Assembly (NCBI GenBank): GCA_963277665.1
Contig: OY728143.1
Span: forward strand, 234,103,591-234,167,590
Reading direction: 5' to 3'
Length of the DNA stretch: 64,000 bases
Origin: Viscum album
Lineage: Eukaryota > Streptophyta > Magnoliopsida > Santalales > Viscaceae
The translations under genes were made by a program, and so were the position numbers. Below are positions 47,603-60,534 of this stretch, in pieces; within the stretch, counting starts at the first letter, position 1; every line of letters starts with the position of its first letter. The notes under the pieces were generated by a model. It had not been told where the DNA came from and did no database searches. It saw nothing but the letters and a program-made list of their open reading frames with translations.

Positions 47603-50600
47603 TGTAACACCCCAAGATTCTACGGTACGTTTCCCTTTGAATAATTCAATAGCGTGTGTTGTACGCAACATCGAGTTCTAACACACACCACGACCGATCA
47701 AACTAGCCGTTATGAATAGTAATACATACTTTTTACAATTTTAGAAATTTTATCTCTCAAAATGGACTTCATTTTTGGATTCTGAATATCGAATTTAGCC
47801 TAAGGTGAAATTTTGGCAATTTTCGGATAACTTTAATATTTTGATGAATAGTGAAAATTACTAAATTTTTATTAAAAACAACTTTTTTAATCAAAATAAT
47901 TAATAGTGACAAATTATGAATTTGAGTGGTTTTAAAGTATATTTCGAATATATTTTTACCATTTAATACAATGTTGGTCATTGGACATAATTTCACAATT
48001 AAACCAGACATAAATAAGTACCAATCTTTTGATAGTTATTATATCTTAAAAACACGCTTTTTGTTTTGACAGCGGGAATTAATTTTAAATTAATTTCTAC
48101 CACTTCTGTGTTTTGAATTTGGAAAAATAGATTACATATTTGGAATCAAAATTTCCAAATTGTGTAAATAGATAACTTTTATTTTTAGACATTTTGAATA
48201 ATTATTTCGGTAAATATTTTATTTATCACGGTTAAAGGGTAAATCAGGTAAATAAGGGTTAAAAAATAATATTATAATAATACTAAATTACCCTAAAACG
48301 TGTCCTAACATTATTGGTGGATACATGTCCGACCATGGTCATCTTTGGGTCGATTTTGGGACCCCATGGAGCCACTTGTAGGTGATAGGGACACATTATT
48401 TTAATTAAGTTAAAATAAATACAAAAATGAAAAAAGCATATATATTTTTGCAAACCAATTTTTACAAAGGGTTATATATTTTGGATTTTCGACTATAAAT
48501 TTTAATTAGAAATATAAAACTATTTCCTACATAATTATATTTTATTTATAATTTTTAGACATTAAATAAGTTAATTTATTTATGACCCAATGATGATGTA
48601 GTAATTACCATAATAGTGAAAAATTAAAATAATTGATATTATAAATACCCAAATAAATATAATTTGAGACTTTTTATGAATTAAACTAATTTTATAGGTT
48701 AATAGTACATGTTAGGAATGATTTATTTAACTTTTTTCGAAGTAATAATTTTGTGATGATTTTCACAAAAAACAATTTTCCAAATAGTGTCAAAATTGAC
48801 ATAAAAGGGTTTTTAAAACAAATATTATATTATTAATTGATATTCAATTCCTAAAAATCTGAGGTTTAGCAACGAGACTTATATAATTATAGGTGTATCA
48901 TTAATGGACCACTTGGGGGTCTCTTGGATGTATTTAGTATGTTTATTAACCATATAATTTAAAAATATAAAGAGACATTGTAAAAGTGAAACTAATTAAA
49001 TAAGAGTTAATACTTAAAGATAAGGTTAATATTGTAACCCAAACCTGTCTAAATCCTATTGGTTGATCTGTTTTCGACCTATAACTACCTTAAAATTCAA
49101 ATAATCCACTTTGGAGCCATTAGAAACCTAATATGAGTTTATTATAAAATAATATTTCTAGCTTTTCCAAAGGTGCCCCTCACCCCTCTTATAAAAGGGA
49201 ACTCCCCCTTCTCATTAATCCACACCTTAAAAGCCATTTGGATCAGCCAAACTCTGCCCAAATACTCTCTCAACTTCCTTAAATTCATCCTATAGGCCTT
49301 CCTTTAGTCAGAAAGCCAACCTAAGGATCCCTTTTGATCAAATCAAAAGGAAGAACCCGAAGAAGAGGTAATGATTTCACCACCCTTTTTCAAGTTCCTT
49401 TCTTCTTCCAATTCTTCTTTCTTTGTTGTTACCATTCTAAAATAATAACTCCAGTATCTTATATATAATGTGATGTTATTATAAATATGATACAACCATA
49501 TTCATTATTCTATCCATCCTTTTAATAACATGTCACCATACGTGCATACGTACGGCTTACCGTCTCCACGTCGTGGTGTAATTGTTATTCAGTAAATTAT
49601 TATTTGGTTGGGTATAATAATGATGTGTAATTCATTTAAATAATAAATATAACATGATAATGATTCTCTATATATGATATACCATCCAATTATATATTAT
49701 TTTAATATCAAAAGAATGATATTGTCGCTCGTGCGTACGTACGGACTACCATCTCCACGAACGCGATGAGATTCATTCTCCATCGTATCCATTCAAGTAT
49801 AATTCTAATTTTATGATTAATAATAGTATCTAAGGACTTGATATCATTCTGTATATTATTAAGATACAACCTATCCATGAAAAACACAGCTTACGTAACA
49901 AAACATATAGAAGAAAATGAATAATTTAACACCCGAAACAACGATAATACTAAGATATTATTAACAAATCAATGTTAAAAGATCATATATGATATCATAT
50001 TAATGTATATGATTCTTGAATAATTTAATAACAATTATTTCACCATTATACAGGAGGTTAACCTACCCTAAACCAAGGAAAAGTACAAGGTAAGGGTTTA
50101 TTTCACAATCTTTTCATTATCCGAGGTTGTTTATACGTAATAATCTACTGGGACCTCTTTATCATCCACATCCATGTTTCTTAAAAATGTATTTCAAAAC
50201 ATTTTTAATATTTACTAGATTATGGGTTAAAGTCATTTATACCCTTGTTTTACTTTTATAATAGGTTTATAAAGGAATCTTTCCTTCGTCTTCCAAACAA
50301 GGTGCTTTTAACCATTTCGACAGAATTAAGGTAAGAATGATTTTTTTATCTTATACAGCTGGTGTGGCTATTTTCTGCCGTTATAAAATCGTCGAAACTT
50401 CCCTTACAAGATTATAATAATATTTTCAAAGAAAATGTTTTATTTTATAAATATATGACTCTTAAATGATATCAAAATAGAAATAGATATTTCTCTAAAA
50501 AGAGTTTTGATTTCACCTATATCAACATCCTTTGATGGATTTTAAGTTTATTTGGAGTTGATTTATTATGATACAAAAAATCAATATTGTATTGATGGTT

Positions 50601-51385
50601 TTGTGATATGTTTTACTATGGATGTATTATTTTTATACCATTCATGGTTTATAAATAAAGTATTGACATTTCGTATACTAGTTTTAATACGAATGTTTAT
50701 GTTATGTTTAAACCTGTTCATATGAGGAATAAATTGGACTTAATAAGTGATGGGTGGAGCCTGGTATAGATCCTCAATTCATCGATAGGTCTCACGAGAC
50801 AAACTAGTGTCTTTGTACAAGGCCTTCGAAAAATATTATTTTTAGTCTTGGCACGAGGCCTTGGCTATGTGGTTATGATAGTCTGGCATTATGCATTCCA
50901 TCATTATGAAAGTGGTTATTGATATTTCATGTGAATATTCAATTAGTAGAATATCCATGTGAATAAGTAAATGGAATTATTTCATTTTACTTTTTCCATA
51001 CTATGTTTAAGTTCATGTTTAAAAGGATTTTTTTAGTTATAAATTTCCTTAAATGTTTATTCTTATTTATGAAAGATTCCGCTATATTGTTATCCTTACT
51101 AGGCATTTGAGCTCACCCCTTTTCTATGTTTTATTTTTCTCAGGATGTGAAGAAGTAAATTATGAATGACTTGCAGGGATAGTATGAGGGAATAAGAGTG
51201 TAGACTATGGAGACTATGTTGTTGTAGTTTTCATTTTTATGATGTAATGCAAAACTTTATTATTGTATCTAGTTATTCCAAGGCTACTAAACTAATCGGT
51301 CTTCTGAGATTTGATATTTCTTGTGATCATGCCAATGTTATGTAATAATGCACCGACTCTGGGTAACTGGGGTCGGGGCGTTACA
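47603..51385 (+). repeat. Element B 3' LTR
   Basis: The LTR is 3783 bp against 3782 bp in the 5' copy. It has the same landmarks: TATA 49190-49196, CpG motifs near 49550 and 49730, 36-nt block 50054-50089 and stem-loop 51097-51119. It is followed by the AATAT target copy. Confidence 0.93.
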
Positions 51386-51390
51386 AATAT

Positions 51391-52609
51391 TTTGAAAGAA
51401 AATGTTTTATTTCATAATTATGTGACTTTTAAATTATTTCAAAATCAATATTTTAATAATTTGGGAAATGTACTCTTTATCGAGATCATAATTTTAAATG
51501 TTTTAATGATTTATCTTTCTAAATCATTTTAATTAATGACATTGTTTTCAATATGATTTTACTGATTTATTTAAATGTACATGAATGTTTTAAAATGTTA
51601 ATTATTTTCAAAATTTTCAAAGTGGTATGAGACACTTAGACTCAAAGATGTATTTAAATGTCTTCCTTTCGAAATTGTGTGACTTTTAAATATTTTCATG
51701 AAAAATGGATATTTCTCTAAAAGAGTTTTACAAATCATTTTCATCTATGTCAACATCCTTTGATGGATTTTAAGCTTATTTGAAGTTGATTTATTATGAT
51801 AAAAAAATTCCATGTTGTATTGAAAGTTTTTTGATATGTTTGACTATGGATGTGTTATTTTTATACCATTCATGGTTTATGGAGAAAGTATTGAAATTTC
51901 TTATGCTAGTTTTAATACAAATGTTTATGTTATGTTTCAATCTTTTCATATGAGGAATGCATTGGACTTAGTAAGTGACGTGTGGAGCCCGATATAACTC
52001 ATCGATGAATCGGTAGGTATCATGAGACAAACTAGTGTCTTGACACAAGGCCTTGAAAAAATATTATTTGTAGTCTTGGCATAAGGCCTTAACTATGTGG
52101 TTATGATAGTCTGGCATTATGCATTCCATCATTATGAAAATGGTTAATGATATTTCATGTGATTATTCGACTAGTAGAATATCCATGTGAATAAGTAAAT
52201 GAAATTATTTTATTTTATTTTTTCCATATTATGCTGAAGTTAAAGTTTAAAAGGATTTTGTTTTAGTTATAAATTTACTTAAATATTTATGATTATTTAT
52301 GAAAGTTTCTACTATATTGCTTACCCTTACTGAGCATTTGAGGTCACCCCTTTCTATGTTTTATTTTTCCCAGTATTCCAAGAAGTGTATTGTGATTGAT
52401 ATACAGGGTTAAGCCAAGGGAATGATGGCGTTCCTAAATGATTATTTATGATGTTTTGTATGTCTTAAAGTGTAATGTAACATTCATGTATGTAATTGAT
52501 TTTACAAGACTTCTAAACCAATCGGCCCTTTGGGACTTGTTTCCTTGTAATCATTCCAATGTATTAAAATAATGCACCAACTCTAGGTAACTGGGGTTAG
52601 GGCGTTACA
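51391..52609 (+). repeat. Element A 3' LTR, second part
   Basis: The segment aligns with 21514-22728 of the A 5' LTR, starting TTTGAAAGAAAATG against TTTAGAAAGTTAATG and ending GGGCGTTACA. With 35303-38809 it totals 4726 bp. Stem-loop 52328-52350; acceptor TTTTTCCCAG ending at 52373. Confidence 0.92.
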
Positions 52610-52614
52610 TAATA

Positions 52615-52845
52615 CCCCAAATATAGAAGTACCACAAAGGTAACACCACTGGGATGACACCACAGAGGTAGTAGTACAACCCAAGTAACCATAAGAAGAT
52701 AACACCATGATGGTAGAAGTACCATAGAGGTAACACAATGAAGATAGAAGTACCACACAGGTAACACAACGAAGATAGAATTACAACATAGTTAACACCA
52801 TGAAGACAACAATGCAAAGGTAGATGTACCACATGGGTATTAGAA
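52615..52845. repeat. Minisatellite in D 3' LTR
   Basis: The array consists of diverged units of about 33 bp built on GTAGAAGTACCACATAGG and TAACACCATGAAGA. It began before A inserted: units 17939-18006 are on the other side. The homologous array in the 5' LTR spans about 60535-60815. Confidence 0.75.
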
Positions 52846-53419
52846 TCAGCTTAAAAATAGGTATAACATAAGTATAGAAATATATATGATTAGTTATAAG
52901 CTGGATAATCTTATTCGGTAAAAGGAACTCCGACTGACCCACACAGGATCTGACCCCCATAGGATCAGTATGCACTGACCCACACAGGGTCTCTAAGCGC
53001 AGAACAACATTGGATCTGATAGAAGCTAACCCACACAGAATCGAAAGATGCTGACCCATAAATGATCAATGTTCTTTTCTTCATGTTACTGCCTACCACA
53101 AGATTCCTCACACCTAGTGTGCTTGAGTTCCATAGAATCCACCATTTGAGATATAATTCGTACCTCTACTGCCAAAAATCTCTATGAAGTGGTAACCTAA
53201 AGGAAGACCTTGTCCTATGGGTACCTACATGACAGACAGTGCATCAATCAGACGCCCGGTCTGTGAGTTATAAGCGTTTTAGTTCCGAGGTCCAGGTTGG
53301 TTTTAGGTTTGATCCAACATAGCCATAATCCATCATTCTAAAAACATCAAGTGGACTATACCAAAAGTACTTCCTCTATCCAAGGATCTGAGCGCTGCAA
53401 AAGATTTGTCAAACGGACG

Positions 53420-54200
53420 TTCAGTTATCAAGATATGACCCTTCAAGTGTTTTTGGGTTCGGTTGGGCCCGGATCGGGTCCGACCTATTTTGATATACCC
53501 GACCAAGCCCATCCTTGGATGACCTGACATGTTTCGTGTCGACTCGACCCGACTGGGCAAAGTTGTGGTGGGATAGACCCACTGGGCCGAGGTTCGACCT
53601 GACCCGCAATGGATGGGTGCATCCTGGCCCGCTAGGCTCGCGCGACCCATTCTACGGAGGCACGACCCCGTCCACTAGGAGGCACAAACCATCTCACAGC
53701 GGAGCACGACCCACTGGAACATGCGGCCCACTAGGTAGGGTCTTCTCGAACTTTCACTGGAGGGGAGCAACAACCCATTTGGAATGTGAAGCTGCACTGT
53801 ATATAGGCACTGCCAGGTCACCACGAGACCCGCTTAGAGTCCTTCTACCATGGTGTCGGAGTCGCGGATCCTTTGGCAGTGCGCAAGTCATGCCGCCATT
53901 CACTTATGTGACTGGGCGGTGTGTCCCCCGCCTCCTCCGACCACCGTGGCTGACGAGCCGTGGCCGGTTCCACCAGCTACGCGGGTGTGCCGTCTCCTTC
54001 CTCACAGCTGGCCAGTGTGCGAGATGCCGCATTGATCCACGACGACATTGGCCGCGGACCCTTGCTCACTAGAGGCATGCCATGGCATGCCTCCCCTCCT
54101 ATACGGCCTGCTGGTGTTGGCTGTAACCAGACAGTGCCACTGGGCTGGTGGTCTTCCATGGAGAACACATGAGTATCAATGTTGCATAGGGTTCAGGCTA
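53420..54200. repeat. GC-rich island in D 3' LTR
   Basis: This is a strong compositional change, with many GACCCG/CGGGTC and GGCCC words, repeated at 61370-62190 in the 5' LTR. Open frames occur on both strands (for example 53515-54072 plus), as expected in GC-rich DNA; none resembles a known protein. On the minus strand it lies downstream of the TATA-like site, so it would be leader RNA if transcribed. Confidence 0.6.
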
Positions 54201-55035
54201 GGTTCATTAGGCCCGTTCCATCCACATTAGCTTGTAATCAACATGAGGGAGGAAAAAGGATTCTACAACACTTCAAATTAAAATAATAAAAAAAACTCTT
54301 CTTCAAGAATACTGGAGAAATGTTCGAGATTAATGAATTTGGTTGTTTTTCTCTACCCCCCACAACTAGCCTCCAATGGAATCGATCGATCATCAATCTT
54401 CGGTTCGATGTTTCGGCATCGCTTGTCACCGCTCATCGGAACCAGCTCTGTCCTCCAAGGGCTTGTAATCTCGGCACAATGTCAACACATCGTTTCTTGG
54501 TGAAGTAGTGCTGATACCTCTCCCCAAGCTCCATATAAAAAGGATAGGCAGAGGGTGTCTAACACTCATGGGATTTATGAGGGTTCATTAATTAGGATCC
54601 TTCAACATTGCCAATGATGATGTTACATAGAATTGAAGGGTCAAGCCATTTATTGGCATGATACAAAGATGCTCACATGTTTCCACTTGTCCATTGGAGG
54701 AAAATTAATAAATAAACAAAAAAAAGTTATTTTATTTCTTCTTTTATGAAGTCCCAAAATATAACTTTTTCTCTAGTCCTATTGTGATCGAAGGGAAGTC
54801 TCCTTTAATAGAATTTCAACTCCGCAGATACAATGGTGCAATCTGATTTTTGATCCTAGTATTGGTTCATAAGTTAGAAAATTTCACATGCGTGTTTACT
54901 AAACATACCTTAAATAAATGTTCTGAAATTCATTTCTACCACACCAGACCACAAAATTACACACCTTCAATTTTCACAGACTCATAATAATTCTATATAA
55001 TTAAAAAAAAATCTTGGAAAATATGGGACATTACA

Positions 55036-55050
55036 TTATCCCCACCATAG
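55036..55050 (-). other. Polypurine tract, element D
   Basis: The minus strand reads CTATGGTGGGGATAA immediately before TGTAATG of the 3' LTR. Confidence 0.65.
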
Positions 55051-55157
55051 TTCTTGTCATCACCAAAAGCCACAACATAGACTAAGAATACAAATGGGGT
55101 AACTAAGCACGAATCTAAGCTTCCCCTCCTATGTGAACTTCTAGAGGATCCCATGTT

Positions 55158-56500
55158 CTAGCGAACATTAACCATAGGTATTGACCACCCAGGAAGGAAT
55201 CGCACCTGTTGATACTCAATTTCTTCTAGAACCTCCGGAAACCTCACCCCATCATCAAAGTCTATCTCATCATGGTCAATTATGTGAGATGGGTCATGCA
55301 CGTATCTCCTTAGTTTTGATTTGTGGAAGACATTGCACACCCTATCTAACTACGGTGGAAGTGCCAAGCGATATTCCACCTCGCCTACCCTCTGAAGTGT
55401 CAGAAATGGTCTGATAAACCTCATTGAGTGTTTTCTGCCTTGACCAAATCTCTGTAGTTTCCTTTGATGGGATACTTGCAAGAATATGTGGTCCCCCTAC
55501 TAAAACTCTAGAGGTCTATGTATCCTATCAAAATAAGACTTATTCCTACTCCTTGAAGTCTTCATCTGCTCCGGGATGATCTACACCTTCTCAGTGGTAT
55601 CCCTTACTAACTCTGGACCCATAAGTGCTGTCTCCCCTGGGTCTGTCCAGCATAGAGGTAATCGTTATGGTCGACCATACATGACCTCAAATGGTGAAAT
55701 ACCAATGGTGGTGTGATAACTATTATTGTATTAGAAATACACCAAGGTCATGTGATCATCCCAACTACAGCCAAAATATAGGACGCATGCACGAAGCATG
55801 CACTCCAGCCTCATAATGGCCCGATCTGTCTAACCATCCATATGAGGATAAAAGGTGATGCTCCAATGTAGATGAGCCATGAACGCCTCCTAAAATACTT
55901 TCCACAACCTAGAAGTAAAATATGTGTCATGGTCAGAAACAATTGTCGATGTCACCCCATGAAGTCGCACAATCTCTTGTATGTAGAGGCATCCCAGTCC
56001 CTCTATTGATCACTGCTCTCTGATAGGTTGGAAGTGGGCCAACATGGTGAGTCAGTAAATGATCACCCAGATGCAATCATGTACCCTAGACTTAGGTGGA
56101 AGATCTGTATCAATTTCCTTATAGATTCCATCCCAATTCCTCTTTGTAACCTCTAGTGGTTGCGCTATGCCTGCTGGAACCTAATGGACAGACTTCAGTT
56201 ACTGACAAGTGAGGCATCATGAAACAAACTCTACCACTGCTTTCATCATAACTGGCCACCAATGCTGATGCAAGAGGTCTTGGTACATCTTGGAAACACC
56301 TAGATGTACCGTCATAGGTGATGTATGGAACTACCTAAACACCTCCTCCTGTAGCACCACTGGTACATTGGTACTTCCGCTGAAGAGGATGACATGATCC
56401 CCACATTTAGAAATTAAATCACATCCTCATCCTGTGGATATCTGAGCACGTTGAGCCTCAATGTCAATTCCCACAAGCTGTGCCTCTCAAAATCTCTGAA
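55158..56500 (-). pseudogene. Element D integrase
   Basis: The translated minus strand shows WDDHMTLVYF, YNNSYHHTIGISPFEVMYG, then LPLCWTDPGETALMGPELV at about 55620-55780, the conserved integrase C-terminal core. The open frame 55158-55340 gives CNVFHKSKLRRYVHDPSHII, then EVLEEIEYQQV, the pre-chromodomain region. The upstream catalytic Asp blocks lie in broken frames between 55900 and 56500. Confidence 0.75.
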
Positions 56501-57313
56501 AAATTGGGGGAGTGACAGTCATCGAATAGAGATAAGTTATTCCATCTCTATCCATGAAGGATATATTTATGGAATCTAGATTCTCTGTCACCTCACTTAG
56601 AAATTGAAGACAAGACCTCCTGATGAGTTCATCTACTACCATTTTCCCCTTCACCGGAGTATAGACAATCTGAATATCATAGTCCTATAGGAACTCCAGC
56701 CATCGCTATAGTCTCAGGTTCAGGTCCATCTGAGAAAAGATATACTTGAGACTGTTGTGATCATAGTAGACTATAAAATGGTCACCCATAAAGTAATGTA
56801 GCCACACCATCATGGTGAATACCACTGCTACTAACTCTAGTTCATGGGTATCATAGTTCTACTCATGTTGCCTTAGAATTCATGAGTTTTTGGTGATCAC
56901 TTCTCGCTCCTATATCAAGACACACCCAATTCTGGTACCTGATGCATCGTAGTAGACTACATACCCAACACCCTTTTCTTGGAGTCTCAAGATGGGGGCA
57001 CTCATCATTCTCAACCTCATATCTTAAAAACTATGCTGGCAATGCTCTGTCTATAAGAAGGGATTCCCCTTCTTCGTCAAAACTTATAAGGGTGCCACAA
57101 ATCTTTAAATTTCATGCCCAAATATCTGGTAGTATCCATCCATCCCCAATAAACTCAGTACCTAGGTCACCGTCCTTTTGGATCCAAAGAAAGTACATCC
57201 TCTATCATCGCTAGATCCACTACAACTCTAGCCTCCGAGATAACGTGTCCCATAATGTGGACCTCTCTAATCTAGAACATTCACTATGAGAGTCTACCAT
57301 AAAGCTAGTGCTA

Positions 57314-57826
57314 TCAGAGTGTATCCATTACTATCAGTAGATGATAGAAAAGCACCTCCTCTGTCACTGAGTATATCAATATGTCATCGATGAAGACCAC
57401 AACAAAGTAATCGAGGTATGGATAGAAGATGAATTTTACGAGTCCCTTGAACACTGATGGGGTGTTGGTCACACTGAATGGCATAACCATGAACTCATAG
57501 TGGCCATACCAACATCTAAATGTCATCTTATAAACATACTCATTTAGTTCTTTGAGCTGATAATAGCCGGATCTGAGGTCTATCTTCGAAAGACAATGAG
57601 CTCCCTTCAGCTGATCGATAAGTTCATAAACCTTTAGAAGGGGATAGGTGTTCTTCACTTTCACCTGGTTCAGGTACCGATAGTCTACAAAGAGTCTAAA
57701 ATTACCATTTTCCTTCTTGGAAAAGAAAATCAGGGATGCCCGTGGAGAAACACTGAGCCTTATTAACCCCTTCCTCATCAAGTCCTCTAATTGTACCTGT
57801 AACTCACAAAGATCCACAAGATCCAT
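57314..57826 (-). pseudogene. Element D reverse transcriptase
   Basis: This is a 170-codon open frame. It holds LEDLMRKGLIRLSVSPRAS (SPWGA degraded), NGNFRLFVDYRYLNQVKVKN, then SKIDLRSGYYQL, WYGHYEFMVMPFSVTNTPS and [12 protein letters not shown] with the catalytic Asp pair intact. Order and spacing match Ty3/gypsy RT. Longest open reading frame of element D. Confidence 0.9.
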
Positions 57827-59370
57827 ACGATATGCTGGTGTAAATATTGGTTTCCCCCGGTGTGCAGGTTAATATAAATGTCTACCTCACTACATGGAGG
57901 TAGTCCAGGAACCTCATTAGGAAAGACATCGGCATACTAGTTCACCACTATAGGATATCTCAGACTGTTAATATCTACTACTATGGGGATAAGGCTGTCT
58001 AACTAGTGTGTTATTGGCTACACCCTCCTCTGAGTAAGTCCATCACATGTTTCAAAGGTTCCCTTATTTCTGGTGAAGGAAAACCTGATCCCATCCTTGT
58101 GGACTCACCACACATTGCGCCTAATATAGTCAATCTAATAATGGATTGTGGATAACTAATCCATTCACAATATGAAGTTATAAGGCCATGACGCCATTAC
58201 TAGAAGATCCCAGAAGAATATCTAACCTATTATAGTAATCTCACACTATTGAAACCAGTGTGTAATCATCAAATCCCCTCCTTTATGAGTCTCTATCCAT
58301 AAGGATAGAGTTAATTACTCCGTCGGAATCTCTGAGATCTGAGTGAGGGTCATGGAAATAAATGACTGACTGGAACTTGTTATATAAGTACTAAAAATAT
58401 GGTGAAATAAATATATATAGTACCTCTAATCATATTAGGAGCATCGTGGTCGCATGCCTCAGCTGAATATAGTAGAGCTCGTCCCTTTCCACCTACTCCC
58501 AATGGTCGGGGTGGACCACCTAAAGGTGGTTGCGGCAGAACCCCGAATCGTCGTACACCACCGACTGCAAGGCCAGCTCCTCTGCCACGTCCACCTACTA
58601 CCTGTGGACCTCCCTGATCAAATATCTTCCTTTGACTTGGCAATCCATTGACCATCTATTGGTCATCTGTGCGGTGGGTCGGGCAGTCGCAAACTATGTG
58701 ACCATGACCGCTGCATGGGTAGAACTGCCTGCTCTAAATATGTCATCCTTTTTTATGTGTGCCCCACACCAAAAACCTTGTATCCTGAGGTCTTCCACCA
58801 GAAGGTATAGCATGCTTGGCCCCCTGTGTCATTCATCTACTTCCTACTTTAGATGAATCTACTACCAGATGTTGGGTGGTGTCTATCGTGTCGGTGCCTT
58901 CTCATCTAGGAATCTCTAAATCAAAAGTGCTTTCTCTAGTACCTTACACTTCCTTGGAATGCTGAGTGATATCCTTGATGGTCTAATCTACTGTCAGAGA
59001 CCCTGATCAATGGTCCAGACACAAGTAAAAGGGTCACGTACCAGTCGGTGGTGTAGTGGGAGAGATCAGAGAACCTCACCGAGTACTGGGCCACAGTCAT
59101 GATGCCCTGCTGTATGTGTACCTGCTCCTATACACAAACTGAGCGTAAAGTTGATGGGATGAACTCTATCCAGAAAATGTCCTCAATGTCCACCCAGATG
59201 AGGTTCACCTCATCGTGTAACTAGAGGGTCAGACTCCACTATCTTCCTATTTCTCCCTGGAAGATACTATAAATTTGGATCACCATTAGATCAGATGGTG
59301 TCCGAAATATGTGAAAAACTCTGGCCACATCCTTCAACCTGTCCTCAGCTGCATGTGGATCTTTATCCCC

Positions 59371-59667
59371 TCAGTACCTCGTAGGCATTTGACGCTGAAA
59401 CTCATGCAATGCACTCAGTCGGCATGCATCCTCTATTGGTGGGGCTGGTGGTAACGACTTCCCAATGGGTAGTGGTGCTGCAGGTACACCACCCGAAGGT
59501 GCTAACATTTTAAGATGGCCCCCAACCATGGCCTCATCGCTCAGAAGGATATCATTGCGTACTCTCCCAGGAATCCAGGATGGTTGTCTACGTGGAAACA
59601 TCCTAAAAGAAGACAGGATCTCCACATATAATAAGTTATAACTGGTGAGCTGACTCAAAGAGATCAC
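59371..59667 (-). pseudogene. Element D Gag N-terminus
   Basis: The open frame includes the likely start MFPRRQPSWIPGRVRND, a Pro-rich spacer (APSGGVPAAPLP and LPPAPPIEDA) and FQRQMPTRY at the point where the FxRxxPPxFxG Gag core begins. The Pro-rich linker distinguishes it from the Gag proteins of A, B and G. The core downstream is broken by stops. Confidence 0.6.
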
Positions 59668-60344
59668 AAGAAAAAATTTTCAAAAAACACATGTGATCAT
59701 TTTTTCCATGCACTATATTGGAAATCAGAATTCAAGGTCCTAGTGGATGGATACGTCAGTCGCTGCACAAGCACGGGATTCCAAAAATTGATAACCACAT
59801 TCATACCACTTAAAACTTTTTCTACATAGAAAAGATCAGATTACTAGTTCTTTGGTAGAACAACTTCATATAAAACCACTTGGTCATGACCCGTCCCCCG
59901 AGGCCCGTGCTGTGACTACCCCAAGCACTCCTTCCAAAGGCCAAGGGCTTGCAACTTGTACCGAAAAGGTGTATACATAAACATGAAGGTTTTTCCTTTT
60001 AACCTGTACAAACACATAATCCATGAACACAACAATATGCAACCATAAAGTAAACTGCTGTAGTAATTGAGTGCTGAATGTAATGGGTCAGAATACAAGC
60101 CCCACTAAAATGTACATGTTTAACTGAAAAGTACAAATACAATTGAAAAAGTGAAAAAAGGTCATGGGTCATCCACCTAGGATCATACATAAAGGTTAGG
60201 TACAACTAACAGTCAGTAGTCCCTATGTCATGTCATGCCAAATGGTCCACCTCTGAGCACCGTCCAGTCTTATCTCCCTCAGCATCCAACAATGCAATCT
60301 GTTGTCTGCAAAAGACACAACATGGTGCGAGTGTAGCCCGTGAT

Positions 60345-60369
60345 GGGGTGATTATAAAGATACTCAGTA
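60345..60369 (-). promoter_or_regulatory. Conserved LTR stem-loop motif in D 5' LTR
   Basis: The minus strand reads TACTGAGTATCTTTATAATC followed by ACCCC. The stem is partly decayed relative to the perfect copy at 17770-17794. A pyrimidine-rich TCTTTTGCAG follows about 30 nt downstream on the minus strand. Confidence 0.4.
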
Positions 60370-60534
60370 GGGACCCTGAGACCCCTGTGGGTCTCCCATA
60401 GTTCCACAAATGAAAATAACAATGAAATACCTCCATCTCAAGAACAAACCATTAGAAATCAATGATAATTAGGTATATTCCCATACATATACCTAAGTTA
60501 TCAACATATACTCATCTCATACATAAGAGCATAA

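Larger units (their letters stand above)
38810..51385 (+). mobile_element. Element B: full-length Ty3/gypsy chromovirus
   Basis: B is 12,576 bp with LTRs of 3782 and 3783 bp, a tRNA-Met primer site, one long gag-pol frame and a polypurine tract. A perfect 5-bp duplication AATAT (38805-38809 and 51386-51390) brackets it. It lies in the 3' LTR of A, a member of the same family, in the same orientation. The near-equal LTR lengths suggest it is the youngest or one of the youngest insertions. Confidence 0.95.
18007..52609 (+). mobile_element. Element A: long-LTR, gag-remnant, non-autonomous gypsy element
   Basis: A starts TGTAACACCCC and ends GGCGTTACA, flanked by the 5-bp duplication TAATA (18002-18006 and 52610-52614). 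After removing nested G and B it is about 11.7 kb, of which 9.4 kb is LTR (4722 and 4726 bp). The internal part keeps the primer site, a gag start, a gag C-terminal piece with zinc-knuckle traces and the polypurine tract, but no RT, RNase H or integrase. It is a sister subfamily of B, sharing LTR ends, primer site, polypurine tract and gag start. Inference: a deletion derivative that depended on proteins from B-like copies. Confidence 0.9.
52615..55035 (-). repeat. Element D 3' LTR, second part
   Basis: This is the continuation of 17307-18006. From left to right it contains the rest of the minisatellite (to about 52845), repeats of CTGACCCACACAGGATC (52928-53065), a GC-rich island (53420-54200) and an AT-rich end. 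It ends at GGGACATTACA, that is TGTAATGTCCC on the minus strand. It aligns over its length with 60540-63051. A TATA-like TTTATATGG on the minus strand lies near 54535-54550. Confidence 0.82.
55051..59601 (-). pseudogene. Element D gag-pol, decayed
   Basis: The gag ATG on the minus strand is at 59601-59599 (MFPRRQPSW), inside the open frame 59371-59667. Gag continues with FQRQMPTRY, matching the FRRxxPPTF region, to about 58600. RT is at 57314-57826, RNase H at about 56960-56640 (VVYYDASGTRIGCVL, then NYDTHELELVAVVF) and integrase at about 56500-55160. Near 55150 RTWDP recalls the chromodomain TWEP motif. The protease could not be located with confidence between 58600 and 57830. Stops are frequent in all domains. 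Internal length about 4.85 kb, normal for the clade. Confidence 0.8.

Noticed and set aside
53515..54072. 185-codon open frame on the plus strand
   Set aside because: It lies in the GC-rich island of the D LTR, antisense to the element, and the homologous stretch in the other LTR does not keep the frame. Long open frames are expected by chance at this GC content.
57314..57826. Endogenous pararetrovirus RT
   Set aside because: The RT motifs fit Ty3/gypsy. LTRs, an integrase core and a polypurine tract flank it, and there is no movement-protein or coat-protein-like frame.
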